The notes under the pieces: generated by a model
Told to the model about the DNA's origin: nothing
Database searches by the model: none
Seen by the model: only the letters and a program-made list of their open reading frames with translations
Part shown: one piece after another, positions 48,623 through 57,221 of the stretch
Numbering within the stretch: position 1 is the stretch's first letter
Layout: each line of letters begins with the position of its first letter
Program-made: the position numbers and the translations under genes
NCBI RefSeq assembly: GCF_017776525.1
Contig: NZ_JACVEW010000017.1
Span: 1 to 64,000 of the forward strand
Reading direction: 5' to 3'
Length of the DNA stretch: 64,000 nucleotides
Origin: Marinobacterium alkalitolerans
Lineage (GTDB): Bacteria > Pseudomonadota > Gammaproteobacteria > Pseudomonadales > Balneatricaceae

Positions 48623-48970
48623 TTAGATACCCCACAGAATCTGAACGCCCCACACGACGTAGATAAACGCCAGCAGGCCGCATGCGGACTGGAATACAAA
48701 ACGGGCGCCGGTGGCCTTGATGTAGTCAGTGGATACAGACCACATGCCGATCCAGGCGTGAGCTACCATGGAGAGTATTGCCAGCAGGGTGTAGATGCGC
48801 ATCGCAGTACCGCTGAACAGCTCTTTCCACTGCTCGTAACCCAAGTCCGGGTTAAACAGCAGATAGCCAATCATGAAAACGGTGTAGGTCAGCAGGACCA
48901 GTGCAGTAACGCGCTGCATCATCCAGTCATACAGACCACTACGACCAAAGCTTGTAATACTAGTTACCAT
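48623..48970 (-). CDS. sdhD: Succinate dehydrogenase membrane anchor D
   Basis: A 115-residue protein with three helices that anchors SdhAB and helps bind heme b and ubiquinone. The motif LYDWMMQRVTALVLL, a candidate heme-ligand histidine (SMVAHAWIGMWSVSTDYIK) and the ubiquinone-site tyrosine in the last segment fit SdhD. It starts 7 bp inside sdhC, so it is translationally coupled. Confidence 0.93.
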   Translation of the reverse strand: MVTSITSFGRSGLYDWMMQRVTALVLLTYTVFMIGYLLFNPDLGYEQWKELFSGTAMRIYTLLAILSMVAHAWIGMWSVSTDYIKATGARFVFQSACGLLAFIYVVWGVQILWGI

Positions 48971-49341
48971 ATCCAGACTCCCGCCAGCAGAATAGCGACA
49001 CCCGCTACTACCAAGGTGACTTTTGCAGCCAGTCGACCGCTTTCCAGCTCTTCACAGTGGCCCAGATCCATGATCAGGTGCTTGATACCTGCAAAGAAGT
49101 GGTACAGCAGCGCTGAAACCAGTCCCCATGCAATGAGTTTTGCCAGGAAAGATTCCTGGAGCATCTCAGCGGCTTCGTTAAAGCCCGCCTGAGACTCCAG
49201 CGAAAGACTCAACACATACATCATAAAGATGGCGCCGAAGAACAGCGCCACCCCGGTTACGCGATGGATGATGGAAGAGATCGCCGGGAGTGGCTGTTTT
49301 ATGGTTCGCAGATCTAAATTTACAGGTCTTTTCTTGTTCAC
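48964..49341 (-). CDS. sdhC: Succinate dehydrogenase cytochrome b556 subunit
   Basis: A 125-residue protein with three helices. RPVNLDLRTIKQPLPAISSIIHRVTGVALFF is the SdhC signature, containing the quinone-site Ser and Arg, and HFFAGIKHLIMDLG supplies the heme b histidine. Start is GTG with only a weak ribosome site. First gene of sdhCDAB, about 125 nt downstream of a good promoter. Confidence 0.92.
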   Translation of the reverse strand: MNKKRPVNLDLRTIKQPLPAISSIIHRVTGVALFFGAIFMMYVLSLSLESQAGFNEAAEMLQESFLAKLIAWGLVSALLYHFFAGIKHLIMDLGHCEELESGRLAAKVTLVVAGVAILLAGVWIW

Positions 49342-49473
49342 GGCTCTAGTTCACACTTTTCTGTCCAATTGCAGGACAAGAGGACAAGGTTGCTAGGAAG
49401 TGCTCAGAGAGTAGTACCTCGAGATGCCAGAACTGACACTAAACCAGTGGGCACGGTGCCAACTCAGGAGCGA

Positions 49474-49502
49474 GAGTATAGACAGATCACCCATGGAATA
49501 CA
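49474..49502 (-). promoter_or_regulatory. sdhp: Putative sdhC promoter
   Basis: On the minus strand TTGTAT (49497-49502) and TATACT (49474-49479) lie exactly 17 bp apart, near-consensus for sigma-70. Expected leader to the sdhC GTG about 125 nt. Confidence 0.7.
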
Positions 49503-49676
49503 ACGCGAGAACCCGTCCCTAAGGCTTAAGTCTAGTACCGGATCCGTCCGCTTAAATTGCACGTAAAGATCCTTTTTGAACTGTATATTCGACTAATTAA
49601 TTATTTAATTAACCAGCCAGACTATCGCATCGCAGCTATTTCTTTTGCAATGCAGCATTCTAGTCAAAAGGCTTAA

Positions 49677-49704
49677 TTGACAATCCCGTTTCAAACTCTA
49701 TAGT
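49677..49704 (+). promoter_or_regulatory. gltAp: gltA promoter
   Basis: TTGACA (49677-49682, perfect -35) and TATAGT (49699-49704) are spaced 16 bp. Expected leader of about 78 nt to the gltA ATG. Confidence 0.8.
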
Positions 49705-49788
49705 GGTCGAGTCCTTTTTCGGGCCATTTCCTATGACGCGGCGCAAATGTTTGCCGCAGCAATACAAACAGAATGATAGGAGCCTCTA

Positions 49789-51066
49789 ATGGCTGACAAG
49801 AAAGCACGTTTGACAGTCGATGGTCTGGACGACGCGATCGAACTGCCGGTCTACTCCGGCACTGAAGGTCCCGACGTCATAGATGTACGCCCGCTGACCG
49901 GTAATGGTCTGTTCACGTATGACCCCGGCTTCGTGTCCACAGCGGCCTGCGAATCCAAGATCACCTACATTGATGGTGCCAACGGGATTCTGCTGCATCG
50001 CGGCTATCCGATCGAACAGCTCGCTGAAAAGTCCGACTATCTTGAAGTCTGCTACCTGTTGCTGAATGGCGAACTGCCCAACGCTGAGCAGAAAGAAAAG
50101 TTCGTAAACACCATTTCCAACCACACCATGGTGCACGAGCAGCTGAGCCAGTTTTTCAAGGGCTTCCGCCGCGACGCTCACCCGATGGCCATCATGTGTG
50201 GCGTAGTGGGCGCCCTGTCCGCCTTCTACCACGACTCACTGGACATCAACGACCCGCATCACCGTGAAGTCTGCGCGTATCGCCTGATCGCCAAGATGCC
50301 GACCCTGGCCGCCATGTGCTACAAGTACTCCATCGGCCAGCCGTTCATGTACCCGCAGAACGACCTGAGCTATGGCGCCAACTTCCTGCGCATGATGTTC
50401 GGCACTCCGTGCTCTGAGTATGAAGTCAATCCGGTGCTGGCCCGCGCCATGGATCGCATCTTCATCCTGCACGCCGACCATGAGCAGAACGCGTCTACCT
50501 CCACTGTTCGCCTGGCCGGCTCTTCCGGCGCCAACCCGTTCGCCTGTATTGCAGCCGGTATTGCAGCTCTGTGGGGACCTGCCCATGGTGGCGCGAACGA
50601 GGCCGTACTGAACATGCTGGACGAAATCGGCGATGAAGCCAACATCCCCGAATTCATCGAAAAGGCCAAGGATCCGAACGACCCGTTCCGCCTGATGGGC
50701 TTCGGTCACCGCGTCTACCGCAACTTCGATCCGCGCGCCAAGGTCATGAAGAAGACCTGCGACGAGGTTCTGGGCCTGCTGGGCATCGAAAACGACCCGC
50801 AGCTGCAGATCGCCAAGCGCCTGGAGCAGATCGCACTGGAAGACGAATACTTCGTACAGCGCAAGCTGTACCCGAACGTGGACTTCTACTCAGGCATCAT
50901 CCTGAAGGCGATCGGCATTCCGACCAACATGTTCACCGTGATCTTTGCCCTGTCTCGTACAATTGGCTGGATCTCTCACTGGAACGAATTCCACTCCAGC
51001 CCGAACAAGATCGGTCGCCCGCGCCAGCTCTACACCGGCGAAAAACAGCGCGACTACCCTGCCTGA
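49789..51066 (+). CDS. gltA: Type II citrate synthase
   Basis: Condenses acetyl-CoA and oxaloacetate to citrate. The 425-residue protein has the catalytic histidines in [10 protein letters not shown] and [10 protein letters not shown] and the catalytic aspartate in [13 protein letters not shown]; the N-terminal domain with [16 protein letters not shown] marks the hexameric type II enzyme that NADH inhibits allosterically. AGGAG precedes the ATG. Monocistronic, with a strong promoter and terminator; divergent from sdhCDAB. Confidence 0.97.
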   Translation: MADKKARLTVDGLDDAIELPVYSGTEGPDVIDVRPLTGNGLFTYDPGFVSTAACESKITYIDGANGILLHRGYPIEQLAEKSDYLEVCYLLLNGELPNAEQKEKFVNTISNHTMVHEQLSQFFKGFRRDAHPMAIMCGVVGALSAFYHDSLDINDPHHREVCAYRLIAKMPTLAAMCYKYSIGQPFMYPQNDLSYGANFLRMMFGTPCSEYEVNPVLARAMDRIFILHADHEQNASTSTVRLAGSSGANPFACIAAGIAALWGPAHGGANEAVLNMLDEIGDEANIPEFIEKAKDPNDPFRLMGFGHRVYRNFDPRAKVMKKTCDEVLGLLGIENDPQLQIAKRLEQIALEDEYFVQRKLYPNVDFYSGIILKAIGIPTNMFTVIFALSRTIGWISHWNEFHSSPNKIGRPRQLYTGEKQRDYPA

Positions 51067-51081
51067 TCACATTGGCACATA

Positions 51082-51109
51082 AAAAAACCCCGCATCTGCG
51101 GGGTTTTTT
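51082..51109 (+). terminator. Terminator of gltA
   Basis: AAAAAACCCCGC-ATCT-GCGGGGTTTTTT forms a perfect 12 bp stem with T-run, 15 bp after the gltA stop. Works for the plus strand. Confidence 0.95.
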
Positions 51110-51195
51110 ATTGGCAATTTAGGAAAAAGCCCTAGTGCCAAGCGGTGACAGGTCGTATAGATTGTTGTCAGGATAAGATTTGAAAGGAGTCAGCC

Positions 51196-51429
51196 ATGGA
51201 CATCGGATGCCCGGAATGCGAAACCGCTCTGATAACTCAGGCGATACAGGCAGCACACATCAGCATCAGTCGCCTGTCCGGCAGCGAGCTTTTCAGGTGC
51301 CGGCAGTGCAACGCATATCTCCTGCATGAAAACCGACAACTTGAACTGCTACAACCGGGCCGCACGACAACCCTTGGCCGTCCCGTCATGAAGACTCCCA
51401 ACGGTCACGCCCCGTCCCTGTCACAATAA
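51196..51429 (+). CDS. Small zinc-ribbon protein A
   Basis: A 77-residue hypothetical protein with CPEC (Cys5, Cys8) and CRQC (Cys35, Cys38), a four-cysteine zinc ribbon; the tail (about 45-77) is Ser/Pro/Thr-rich and probably flexible. The ATG has AAAGGAG seven bases upstream, good evidence of translation. The cysteine positions of the second pair are the same as in the next gene (Cys35, Cys38). I do not recognise a named family. A nucleic-acid or protein-binding role would fit but is not shown. Confidence 0.6.
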   Translation: MDIGCPECETALITQAIQAAHISISRLSGSELFRCRQCNAYLLHENRQLELLQPGRTTTLGRPVMKTPNGHAPSLSQ

Positions 51430-51462
51430 TTTCAAATTATTTGCTCGCATTTGCCTCAGGCC

Positions 51463-51506
51463 GCTCTTATATTTGTATATACAAAGCATACCAAAACAAT
51501 AAGAGC
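51463..51506 (+). promoter_or_regulatory. Nested inverted repeats before zinc-ribbon gene B
   Basis: GCTCTTAT (51463-51470) and ATAAGAGC (51499-51506) form an 8 bp stem. A perfect 14 bp palindrome TTTGTATATACAAA (51472-51485) is inside. The right arm holds the AAGAG that would serve as ribosome site for the gene at 51511, so in RNA it could mask translation; as DNA the palindrome is a candidate operator. Confidence 0.5.
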
Positions 51507-51510
51507 CACT

Positions 51511-51699
51511 ATGTACGAATGTGAACACTGTACGCGCATTATGGGCACCGCCCTCCAGCCCCACGAGTACCTGATCAAGCTGCGCGAGCAACACCTGCAC
51601 TCCGTCTACCGCTGCAAGCGTTGCGGAAGCGAGCTGGTGAAACTCTTTGACTGTTGGGAACCCTGTTTTCCCGGCTGGCTGCCGGCCGCGAGCGGATAA
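51511..51699 (+). CDS. Small zinc-ribbon protein B
   Basis: A 62-residue hypothetical protein with CEHC (Cys4, Cys7) and CKRC (Cys35, Cys38), an analogue of protein A with a short LVKLFDCWEPCFPGW tail holding two more cysteines. The ribosome site (AAGAG) is weak and lies inside an inverted repeat. The pair of miniproteins with matching cysteine spacing suggests duplication and divergence. No function recognised. The frame can be extended upstream to 51451 but that would pass through the palindrome. Confidence 0.55.
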   Translation: MYECEHCTRIMGTALQPHEYLIKLREQHLHSVYRCKRCGSELVKLFDCWEPCFPGWLPAASG

Positions 51700-51751
51700 C
51701 CCCAAGCACTGCCTGGAGACATACTCGGAAGAAGATATTTCGAGATCCAGA

Positions 51752-51787
51752 AACAAAAACAGCGAGCTGCTTTCGCATGCTCGCTGT
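51752..51787 (-). terminator. Terminator of tRNA-Val
   Basis: On the minus strand ACAGCGAGC pairs with GCTCGCTGT, with an inner TGC/GCA pairing, and continues into TTTTTGTTT. It lies 13 bp past the tRNA 3' end. Confidence 0.85.
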
Positions 51788-51799
51788 CTTCATGAAATC

Positions 51800-51876
51800 T
51801 GGTAGGACTAAGCGGACTCGAACCGCTGACCCCCACCATGTCAAGGTGGTGCTCTAACCAACTGAGCTATAGTCCT
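51800..51876 (-). tRNA. tRNA-Val (anticodon GAC)
   Basis: Reading the minus strand, AGGACTA pairs with TAGTCCT as acceptor stem, followed by discriminator A and an encoded CCA. The D arm has AGCTCAGTTGGTTAGAGC, the anticodon stem CCACC/GGTGG encloses TTGACAT with GAC as anticodon, and the T arm has GCGGTTCGAGTCCGC. The variable loop is short (class I). Total 77 nt including CCA. A promoter and terminator of its own are visible. Confidence 0.95.
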
Positions 51877-51890
51877 GAAACTTGGTGCGT

Positions 51891-51918
51891 ATTATATACC
51901 TAACCGTTTGGCTTGCAA
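51891..51918 (-). promoter_or_regulatory. tRNA-Val promoter
   Basis: On the minus strand TTGCAA (51913-51918) and TATAAT (51891-51896, perfect -10) lie 16 bp apart, giving a start about 8 nt before the tRNA. A second TTGCAAGC copy lies about 35 bp upstream. Confidence 0.75.
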
Positions 51919-51970
51919 GCACTTTTTTCACTTTATTCCATTCGCTTGCAACCCCTTCTTATTGACGGAT

Positions 51971-52624
51971 TCAGGATAGCTGAACAAGGTCGTGCTCGAT
52001 TGCGTAACGCGTCAGTCCGGCAGCAGTATGGATATCCAGCTTGGATTTGATGTTCTGCCGGTGCGTTTCCACTGTCCGCACTGAAATGCCCAGAACCTTG
52101 GCAATTTCCTTGTTATTTCGCCCCTCTGCCAGCAGCTTCAGGACCGTTGTTTCCCGGCGGGTCAAGCCGGAAGCTGAGGGGGTTGCCGACACCTCCGGGG
52201 CCTCAAATTGACTGAACAGTGTTTGTGACGCACTGGAGCTGAAATAGGTGCCGCCGCGATAGACCGTTTCCACGGCACTGACCATTTCTGCTGCCGAGAC
52301 ATCCTTGAGGATATAGCCCTTGGCACCGGACTGGATGAGCTGCACCATATACTCACGATTATCGTGCATGCTCAGAATCAGCACCCGGGTTTCAGGCATC
52401 GTCTGCTGCAGTTCACGGGTGGCCTCCAGCCCATTCATCACGGGCATGGAAATATCCATCAGAATCACATCAGGCTGAAGGGACTTCGCGGCCTCAATCG
52501 CTTCACGGCCATTATTGGCACGCCCCACAACCTCGATGCCACCCTCGTCCTCAAGCCGCGCCTGAATCCCATCTATCACCAACGGGTGATCATCCACCAG
52601 TAGAACACGTATCAGCGCTGTCAT
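51971..52624 (-). CDS. LuxR/NarL-type response regulator
   Basis: A 217-residue transcription factor. Receiver domain 5-120 with acidic pair Asp11/Asp12, phospho-acceptor Asp57 (VILMDISMPV) and the conserved KDVSAAE lysine; DNA-binding GerE helix-turn-helix 150-215 (LTRRETTVLKLLAEGRNNKEIA, SVRTVETHRQNI). The start overlaps the Cache histidine kinase as ATGA, so the two are a cognate pair. Position next to the TRAP operon suggests that it controls the TRAP genes, as with similar clusters; this is inference. Confidence 0.92.
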   Translation of the reverse strand: MTALIRVLLVDDHPLVIDGIQARLEDEGGIEVVGRANNGREAIEAAKSLQPDVILMDISMPVMNGLEATRELQQTMPETRVLILSMHDNREYMVQLIQSGAKGYILKDVSAAEMVSAVETVYRGGTYFSSSASQTLFSQFEAPEVSATPSASGLTRRETTVLKLLAEGRNNKEIAKVLGISVRTVETHRQNIKSKLDIHTAAGLTRYAIEHDLVQLS

Positions 52625-53991
52625 GACGACGATAACCCCTGTTGTAATGACAAGCCCACCAGCAGGATGGCCCCCTGCCCCGGCTTGGAAATCAACTTGA
52701 ACTCACCACCGAGTAATTCAACACGCTCACGCATGTTACGCAACCCTATCCCCTCAAAGCGTTCCAATACTTCGGTATCAAAACCCCGACCATTATCCTG
52801 CAGCCTGAGCCAGACTACATTCCCCTGTCGCCAGAGCCCCAGATTCAGCCAACTGGCATCGGCATGCTTTTCAACATTGGTCAGCCCCTCCTGAACCAGA
52901 CGGTACAGGGTTATCTCTACATCTTCCGGCAGGGGAATATCGGGCAGCCGCATATCGATTTTGAGCCGTATACCGGTTCTTTCACTGAAGCGCGACAGCA
53001 GCCCATCCAGCGCCGCCTTCAACCCCAGATCATCCAGCAACGTCGGCCTCAGATCGTGCGATATGCGCCTGACTTCCTGAATTGCCTCATTCAGCACGCC
53101 ATAGCCCTGCTCCAGATCTTCCAGCCCGGACTGATCATGGTTGCGCAGCTTGCGCTGTGCCAGTTCGATTCGATACAGCACCGATACCATGAGCTGGTTG
53201 ATACCGTCATGCAACTCTCTCGAGAACCGGCGCCGATCCGCCACATTGGCAAGAATAGACCGGTGCGCAAGTAGCCTCAGGCGGCTGTCAGCCAAGCGAT
53301 TCTCGTGCAAGTTAATCGCAATACCCAATAAAACAACCAATAAAACTGCCACTGACATAATGACGACAACGGTAAAAAAGGTATTACGGATATTCCGGTT
53401 AACCTGCTCACGTATTTTAGCGACATCGCGGGTTATATCATCGAGATAAAGCCCGGTCCCCAGCATCCAGTCCCATTTTTCCAGCTTGAGCACATAACTG
53501 ATTTTCTCGACATATTCCTGGTTGGATGGCTTTTGCCATAAATACTGATGAAAGCCGCCGCCCTGTCCGGCGAGGCTCAGCAAGTTTCTGATGACATAAT
53601 CACCCCGCCCATCCTGCAAGTCATACAGGTTCTGTCCCACAAGGTGTGGCAGCGTCGGATGAACAAGATTGGTTCCATCGAGGGTATATACGAAAAAATA
53701 GCCATCCTTGTCCTGCCCGAAGGTCATATCCGTCAGGATGCGTTTGACTTCACGCTTGGCCTCTTCATCGTTTGGGCCCGCATTATTCACGATATGCGCA
53801 ATAGAGGTGAGCGCCAGACTGACATAGTTTTTCAGTTCGCGCTTTTTAGAAGCCAGCAGGTTTTCTTCAAACAGGTGAATTTCATCTTCCGATAACTGCC
53901 TTGCCTGGTTCATGCCAATCCAGGCAACCGCTGAGGTAACCAGCAGCATCGGTATCAATGACAGCAGCAGTATTTTGACCTTCAGTGGCAT
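52621..53991 (-). CDS. Cache-domain NarL-type histidine kinase
   Basis: A 456-residue sensor kinase. TM1 is about 7-27; residues 35-195 are a periplasmic single Cache domain (DKDGYFFVYTLDGTNLVHP, LEKWDWMLGTGLYLDD), TM2 about 203-226. The HisKA_3 dimerisation domain has phospho-acceptor His261 in FSRELHDGINQL; the ATPase shows LVQEGLTNVEKHA and DNGRGF. Single-Cache sensors of this type often bind small organic acids, which would fit a TRAP transporter for 2-oxoacids. The start is ambiguous: GTG four codons upstream or ATG at 53991; neither has a strong ribosome site. Confidence 0.9.
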   Translation of the reverse strand: MPLKVKILLLSLIPMLLVTSAVAWIGMNQARQLSEDEIHLFEENLLASKKRELKNYVSLALTSIAHIVNNAGPNDEEAKREVKRILTDMTFGQDKDGYFFVYTLDGTNLVHPTLPHLVGQNLYDLQDGRGDYVIRNLLSLAGQGGGFHQYLWQKPSNQEYVEKISYVLKLEKWDWMLGTGLYLDDITRDVAKIREQVNRNIRNTFFTVVVIMSVAVLLVVLLGIAINLHENRLADSRLRLLAHRSILANVADRRRFSRELHDGINQLMVSVLYRIELAQRKLRNHDQSGLEDLEQGYGVLNEAIQEVRRISHDLRPTLLDDLGLKAALDGLLSRFSERTGIRLKIDMRLPDIPLPEDVEITLYRLVQEGLTNVEKHADASWLNLGLWRQGNVVWLRLQDNGRGFDTEVLERFEGIGLRNMRERVELLGGEFKLISKPGQGAILLVGLSLQQGLSSS

Positions 53992-54015
53992 GCGTATTAA
54001 CACCCGGCAGATAGA

Positions 54016-54044
54016 TACAAAGAGGCCCCGACTTGCGGGGCCTC
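54016..54044 (-). terminator. Terminator-like hairpin after dctM
   Basis: On the minus strand GAGGCCCCG-N5-CGGGGCCTC has a 9 bp perfect stem and is followed by TTTG. It lies between dctM and the Cache kinase and would end most TRAP transcripts. Confidence 0.7.
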
Positions 54045-54055
54045 GCTACTACAGT

Positions 54056-55345
54056 TTATACCAAGCCGTAGAACTCGGGGAACAACAGTATGGATACTAC
54101 GATGGCAACCTGCATCAGAATGAAAGGCACCACACCCTTGTAGATATCCAGCGTCCGCACCTGCGGTGGCGCCACCCCCTTCAGATAGAACAGACTGAAA
54201 CCGAATGGTGGGGTCAGGAAGCTGGTCTGCAGATTCATCGCGATCAGAATGGCGAACCAGATCGGCGCGATACCCAGCATTTCAGCTGCGGGCAGCAGGA
54301 TCGGCACGATGATGAAACTGATCTCGACGAAGTCGATGAAGAAGCCCAGCACCAGAATGGCCAGCATGGACAACAGCAGGAAGCCCATTGCACCGCCCGG
54401 GAGATTGGTCAGGTAATGCTCAACGATCTCCTCACCACCGGTGTAGCTGAACGCCATGGAAAATGCGGTCGCACCCAGCAGAATGGCGAATACCATTGCG
54501 GTCACTTTGACGGTTTCAGCAGCTGAGTCGAATACCATCTTCCAGCTGAACTGGCGGTAAATCACTGCCAATACCAGCGCACCGACGCCACCCAGTGCGG
54601 AGGATTCGGTCGGGGTGGCAATACCGGCAAAAATGGAACCCAGCACCACCAGAATCAGCGCCAGCGGCGGGATGATCGCGATCAGGGCCTTGGTGATCTG
54701 CTCACGACGCGTGCCATCTTCCGGATGCATCGGCAGCGAGGGTGCCGCTTCCGGCTTCAGGTAGGTGTAAATCAGGATATACGCGACATATATGCCGATC
54801 AGGATCAAGCCGGGACCGATGGCGGCCTTGAACAGGTCACCAACGGGGATACCCATGACATCACCCAGAATAATCAGGATGATGGAGGGCGGGATAATCT
54901 GTCCCAGCGTGCCGGAAGCACAGATGGTGCCGCAGGCCAGGCGCTTGTCATAGTTGTATTTCAACATGACCGGCAGCGAGATCAGGCCCATTGCGACGAC
55001 AGAGGCACCTACAACACCTGTGGAAGCTGCCAGAAGCGCACCAACCAGTACAGTGGAGATTGCCAGGCCACCGCGAACACCGCCGAACAGTTTACCCATC
55101 GACTCAAGCAACTGCTCAGCCAAACGGGTTTTCTGCAGCACGATGCCCATGAATACGAACAGCGGTACCGCCATCAATACCGTGTTTTCCATAATGCTCT
55201 GAATACGGAACGGCATGAAGGCAAACATGTCCGGTCCTTCGGCGTAGACACCGAACCAGAGCGCGACACCGCCAAAAATGAATGCCACCGGGAAGCCGAT
55301 CAACAGCATCACCAGGGCAACAAAAAACATTGTAATACCAATCAT
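54056..55345 (-). CDS. dctM: TRAP transporter large permease (DctM)
   Basis: A 429-residue inner-membrane protein with about 12 helices, the transport subunit that uses the sodium gradient. Family signatures: AGALLAASTGVVGASVVAMGLI-like segment (ALLAASTGVVGASV), LGQIIPPSIILIILGDVMG, GIATPTESSALGGVGAL and GFFIDFVEISFIIVPILLP. It follows dctQ by 15 bp with a good GGAG ribosome site. Together with the TakP-like binding protein it probably takes up 2-oxoacids or related carboxylates. Confidence 0.95.
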   Translation of the reverse strand: MIGITMFFVALVMLLIGFPVAFIFGGVALWFGVYAEGPDMFAFMPFRIQSIMENTVLMAVPLFVFMGIVLQKTRLAEQLLESMGKLFGGVRGGLAISTVLVGALLAASTGVVGASVVAMGLISLPVMLKYNYDKRLACGTICASGTLGQIIPPSIILIILGDVMGIPVGDLFKAAIGPGLILIGIYVAYILIYTYLKPEAAPSLPMHPEDGTRREQITKALIAIIPPLALILVVLGSIFAGIATPTESSALGGVGALVLAVIYRQFSWKMVFDSAAETVKVTAMVFAILLGATAFSMAFSYTGGEEIVEHYLTNLPGGAMGFLLLSMLAILVLGFFIDFVEISFIIVPILLPAAEMLGIAPIWFAILIAMNLQTSFLTPPFGFSLFYLKGVAPPQVRTLDIYKGVVPFILMQVAIVVSILLFPEFYGLV

Positions 55346-55360
55346 CAGGCTACTCCGCTA

Positions 55361-55897
55361 TCAATGCTGCGTCGGGATGTAGTCATCGTTCTTGTGATGA
55401 CCGGTCAGGGTATTGATTGCACGCAGCATCAGGCCAATACCGCTGATGAAGGTGCAGAAAAAGGCAAAGGGAATCACGGCCTTGATAACCCAGCGATGCG
55501 GCAGACCACCCGGGTCACCTGAGCCTTCCCCCAGCTCAAAGGATTCACGCGCAAAGTCCACGCCGTACCAGGCAACGAGAATGCAGAACGGGAACAGCAG
55601 CGTCAGCGTACCGAAGAGGTCGATCCAGGCCTTTTTCTTCAGGCTCAGACCTTCATAGATCAAATCAACACGCACGTGCCCGCCTGCCTTGAGGGTAAAC
55701 GGCACACCCAGCATGAACATGGCGGCAAACAGGTGCCACTCGAGTTCCTGCATGCCGATCGAAACATTGTTAAACAGATAACGTGTGATCACGTCATAAA
55801 AAACGTTGAACAACATCAGCACAAACAGCACGGCAGAGATTTTGCCCAGCCAGTCTGAAAATGCATTGATGGTCTGCTCAAGGCGTAACAGAAACAT
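55361..55897 (-). CDS. dctQ: TRAP transporter small permease (DctQ)
   Basis: A 178-residue protein with four helices, the small permease that pairs with DctM. DVITRYLFNNVSIGMQELEWHLFAAMFMLG holds the family E-W and RY motifs, and AGGHVRVDLIYEGLSLKKKAWIDL the conserved HVRVD. ATG with GAGGG upstream. It lies 87 bp after dctP, with a hairpin between them. Confidence 0.93.
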   Translation of the reverse strand: MFLLRLEQTINAFSDWLGKISAVLFVLMLFNVFYDVITRYLFNNVSIGMQELEWHLFAAMFMLGVPFTLKAGGHVRVDLIYEGLSLKKKAWIDLFGTLTLLFPFCILVAWYGVDFARESFELGEGSGDPGGLPHRWVIKAVIPFAFFCTFISGIGLMLRAINTLTGHHKNDDYIPTQH

Positions 55898-55952
55898 GGA
55901 TTGCCCTCGCTGTTGCGGTACCCGATATCACCAGGCGGCTTGAAACAAGACA

Positions 55953-55974
55953 GGGGCCGGCAGACGCCAGCCCC
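55953..55974 (-). other. Hairpin between dctP and dctQ
   Basis: GGGGC..GGC and GCC..GCCCC form a near-perfect stem-loop just after the dctP stop. On the minus strand a T-rich stretch (TGTCTTGTTTC) follows. Such stems usually raise the yield of the binding protein relative to the permeases. Confidence 0.6.
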
Positions 55975-55984
55975 TTCACTTCGA

Positions 55985-57058
55985 TCAGTCGAAGCTGTTC
56001 AGGTATGCACGGTCAGCGATATCAGTCCACTGACGTACGGTCTGCATGTAAGCATCCTGAGATTCCAGGATCTCTTTGGCCAGCTCATCGTTGGCAGCGT
56101 GTTCAGCCAGCAGCTCATCGTTAGCCTTGCGCAGGGCGTCGATAACCTCATCCGGGAAAGTCTTAACTTCCACGTTCGGGAATTCAGACTTCATGGTGGC
56201 CCAGTTCTCGCCAGACTCATGGTGAGACTTGATGGTCATGTCATACGCAGCAACACGCATGGCGGTCTTCAGGATTTCCTGCAGGTCGGCCGGCAGCTTT
56301 TCAAAGGTGCGCTTGTTGACCAGGAACTGCAGCTCGGTACCCGGCTCATGCCAGCCGGTGTAGTAGTAAGGTGCGATCTTGTGGAAGCCCATGCGCAGGT
56401 CCATGGACGGGCCTACCCATTCAAGTGCATCAATGGTGCGACGCTCCAGTGAGGTGTAGAGCTCACCCGGCGGGATATTGGTCGGGTTGGCACCCACTTT
56501 TGCCAGAATTTCCCCGGCAAAGCCCGGAATACGCATCTTCAGGCCCTGCAGGTCTTCCATGGAGTTGATCTCTTTCTGGAACCAGCCACCCATCTGAACA
56601 CCGGTGTTACCACCCGGGAATGACATCAGGTTGAACGGCTCGTAGACCTTCTGCATCAGCTCCATGCCACCGCCGTAGTAGAACCAGCCATACTGCTCGG
56701 TTGCAGTCATGCCGAACGGCATGGTGGTGAAGTACAGAGTGTTCGGGACCTTGCCTTTCCAGTAATAGGAAGCAGAGTGACCCATGTCATATTGACCGGC
56801 ACGAACCATGTCGAAAACACCGAAAGCAGACTTGTGCTTGTTGGCAGTATCGATACGGATTTCAAGACGACCGTTGGACATCTTGTTGGCCAGGTCAGCC
56901 ATGCGACGGGCAGGTTCACTGAACACACCAAAGTTGGTGGGCCAGGTTTCAGCCAGCTTCAGTTTGTAGACTTTTTCGGCAGCCTGAGCGGGGCTGATCA
57001 GAACAGCCGCGCAGGCGGCAGCCGCCATCACTTTCTTTGCAAAGGTAAATTTGAACAT
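55985..57058 (-). CDS. dctP: TRAP substrate-binding protein, TakP-like
   Basis: Periplasmic protein of 357 residues, signal peptide 1-26 (ending AQA). The MRIPGFAGEILAKVGANP, IPPGELYTSLERRTIDALEWVGP and YYYTGWHEPGTELQFLVNK segments are those of the TakP/TTHA0766 family that binds 2-oxoacids, lactate and related acids with a conserved arginine and metal. Start at the ATG giving MFKFTFAKKVMAAAA; GAGG lies 13 bases upstream, a little far. A longer frame upstream has no signal-peptide sense. First gene of dctPQM. Confidence 0.93.
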   Translation of the reverse strand: MFKFTFAKKVMAAAACAAVLISPAQAAEKVYKLKLAETWPTNFGVFSEPARRMADLANKMSNGRLEIRIDTANKHKSAFGVFDMVRAGQYDMGHSASYYWKGKVPNTLYFTTMPFGMTATEQYGWFYYGGGMELMQKVYEPFNLMSFPGGNTGVQMGGWFQKEINSMEDLQGLKMRIPGFAGEILAKVGANPTNIPPGELYTSLERRTIDALEWVGPSMDLRMGFHKIAPYYYTGWHEPGTELQFLVNKRTFEKLPADLQEILKTAMRVAAYDMTIKSHHESGENWATMKSEFPNVEVKTFPDEVIDALRKANDELLAEHAANDELAKEILESQDAYMQTVRQWTDIADRAYLNSFD

Positions 57059-57191
57059 TGTTTTTATCAATCCTCTGTTGTTTTCTGACCGGCGCACCAG
57101 GCATGTTGCCGGCAGTGGACAGTATCGATATGAAGAGGTGATAAAAACATTCGTGAAACTGCGCAATTAACCAAAAAAACTACGCAGCTTT

Positions 57192-57221
57192 CTACGGAGA
57201 TCCCTTAAGCAATCTCCGTAG
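57192..57221 (-). terminator. Hairpin after the orphan histidine kinase
   Basis: CTACGGAGAT and ATCTCCGTAG form a 10 bp perfect stem with a 10-base loop, beginning directly at the kinase stop. On the minus strand TTTTTTT follows 13-14 bases later, so it could end the sensor transcript before dctP. Confidence 0.6.

Larger units (their letters stand above)
49342..49788. other. Divergent sdhC-gltA control region
   Basis: No gene is supported in these 447 bp. They hold the sdh promoter (49474-49502), the gltA promoter (49677-49704) and, between them, a near-palindromic AT run TAATTAATTATTTAATTAA (49594-49612) that could be an UP element or binding site for a nucleoid or oxygen/carbon regulator. 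I could not identify a clear ArcA, CRP or FNR site. Confidence 0.5.
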
